A stretch of 12,520 bases of DNA. Origin: an uncultured Eubacteriales bacterium (GTDB taxonomy: Bacteria > Bacillota > Clostridia > Oscillospirales > Oscillospiraceae). A model generated the notes under the pieces. That model made no database searches. It saw nothing but the letters and a program-made list of their open reading frames with translations, and was not told the DNA's origin. Shown here in pieces: positions 11,747 to 12,520 of the stretch. The stretch's first letter is position 1, and each line of letters begins with the position of its first letter. The DNA lies in NCBI GenBank assembly GCA_902496595.1, contig CABVBV010000054.1, forward strand, positions 1 to 12,520. The letters run 5' to 3'. The position numbers and the translations under genes were made by a program.

Positions 11747-12520
11747 CTATTGTATCATCTCTGCGAACCGGGCCTCATCTATTATCTCTATGCCAAGGCT
11801 TTCGGCCTTTGTCAGCTTACTCCCGGCGTTGGCTCCGGCAAGGACATAGTTCGTCTTCTTTGAGACCGAACTCGAGGTCTTGCCGCCGTAGCTCTCAATG
11901 ATCGCCGAGGCCTCGTCCCTTGTCCAGCGCTCCAGAGTTCCCGTGAGGACGAAGGTCTGGCCCTCGAAGCGGTTGTCCTTGCGGCTCTCGCCGCTCTCGA
12001 AGGAGACGCCCGCCTGACGCAGCAGCTCTATCTGGTGCCGCGCCTGGGGCTCGTCCAGCCACTGGCGGATGAAGCCCGCCGTCACCTCGCCGATATCCGG
12101 CACGGCCTGGAGCTCCTCGACGCTGGCTTCCATGAGCCTGTCCAGCGTTCCGAAGTGCGCCGCGAGCACCTTGCCCGCCTTCTGCCCCACCTGGCGTATG
12201 CCGAAGGCGCAAAGCAGCCGCGCAAGGCCCGCCTCCTTGCTCTTTTCGATGGCGTTTATGAGGTTTTGCGCCGATTTTTTGCCCATACGGTCGAGCTTTG
12301 CAACTTTGTCAGCTTCCAGATAGTAGATGCCCGCCGGGCTGGTGAGCTGGCCGGATCTTATAAGTGCGTCCGCCACGGCCTGGCCGAGACCCTCGATATC
12401 CATGGCCTCGCGTGAGGCGAAGTGTATTATATTCCGCAGCCGCTGGGCCGGGCATTCCGCGCCCGTGCAGCGCATGGCGACGCCGTCCTCGTCCCGGACG
12501 ATGGGCGAGCCGCACTCGGG
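11747..12520 (-). CDS. ligA: LigA, NAD-dependent DNA ligase, N-terminus cut by window edge
   Basis: Seals nicks in DNA using NAD+ in replication and repair. The last 257 residues are visible. They start in the four-Cys zinc finger (PECGSP, then RCTGAEC; three of the four Cys are seen and the first should be the codon just beyond the edge), go on to the helix-hairpin-helix domain (with DIEGLGQAVADALI, KLDRMGKKSAQNLI, GIRQVGQKAGKVLA and VPDIGEVTAGFI), and end with a BRCT domain (about 184-257 of the visible part, with TFVLTGTLERWTRDEA, SSSVSKKTNYVLAG and GSKLTKAESLGIEII). The adenylation and OB-fold domains, including the catalytic Lys, are outside. No sign of damage. It is followed after 18 bp by the MutS-family gene. 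Confidence 0.97.
   Translation of the reverse strand, partial: PECGSPIVRDEDGVAMRCTGAECPAQRLRNIIHFASREAMDIEGLGQAVADALIRSGQLTSPAGIYYLEADKVAKLDRMGKKSAQNLINAIEKSKEAGLARLLCAFGIRQVGQKAGKVLAAHFGTLDRLMEASVEELQAVPDIGEVTAGFIRQWLDEPQARHQIELLRQAGVSFESGESRKDNRFEGQTFVLTGTLERWTRDEASAIIESYGGKTSSSVSKKTNYVLAGANAGSKLTKAESLGIEIIDEARFAEMIQ

Noticed and set aside
1..12520. CRISPR array, insertion sequence, integrase att site or prophage
   Set aside because: No regularly spaced repeats, no transposase, no tRNA gene, and the only tyrosine recombinase is a housekeeping XerD-like protein in a conserved neighbourhood.

Overview
The window looks like chromosomal DNA from an endospore-forming member of class Clostridia (Firmicutes) with GC-rich coding sequence, perhaps of the Oscillospirales type. 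Supports are a SigH-like sigma factor, a SpoIIM-like engulfment protein beside a XerD-like recombinase, a tgt-yajC-TIGR04086 run, strong GGAGG-type ribosome binding sites, sigma-A promoters in AT-rich gaps, and frequent TTG/GTG starts. The exact lineage cannot be fixed from sequence alone. I see no rRNA, tRNA, CRISPR array, insertion sequence or prophage. All genes but one run on the minus strand.

Reading along the minus strand from the right edge: (1) the 3' part of ligA, followed by a MutS-family ATPase with two predicted membrane segments; (2) a promoter region (about 9971-10117) holding two closely related palindromic operators, driving a DUF2325-DUF3793-flavodoxin operon; (3) a small four-helix membrane protein with its own promoter; (4) the only plus-strand gene, a short DtxR-family metal-dependent repressor, converging on the membrane protein gene through a bidirectional terminator; (5) tgt, yajC and a TIGR04086-type membrane protein, the last preceded by a large terminator hairpin only 21 nt from its start codon; (6) a roughly 300-bp AT-rich gap with small repeats; (7) spoIIM-xerD ending at a 14-bp-stem terminator; (8) a HAD-family hydrolase; (9) ruvC-ruvA-ruvB with overlapping or tightly spaced genes; (10) a SigH-like sigma factor cut by the left edge.

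Most of the window is housekeeping: Holliday junction processing (ruvCAB), chromosome dimer resolution (xerD), NAD-dependent ligation (ligA), tRNA queuosine modification (tgt) and protein export (yajC). The part most worth following up is the operator/promoter region at 9971-10117. The motif GTTAGTATT(A/T)GCTAAC occurs there twice, once within a 36-bp near-perfect palindrome over the predicted transcription start. The operon it controls encodes a flavodoxin, a classic iron-sparing electron carrier, plus two proteins of unknown function. A DtxR-type regulator with a DtxR/IdeR-like Cys-x-x-Glu-His metal site lies 2 kb away. Together these suggest a metal (probably iron) responsive module, but the pairing of regulator and operator is inference. 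Start codons were reassigned for ruvC, spoIIM, the TIGR04086 protein, tgt, the DtxR-family gene and the DUF2325 gene, using ribosome binding sites and promoter positions.
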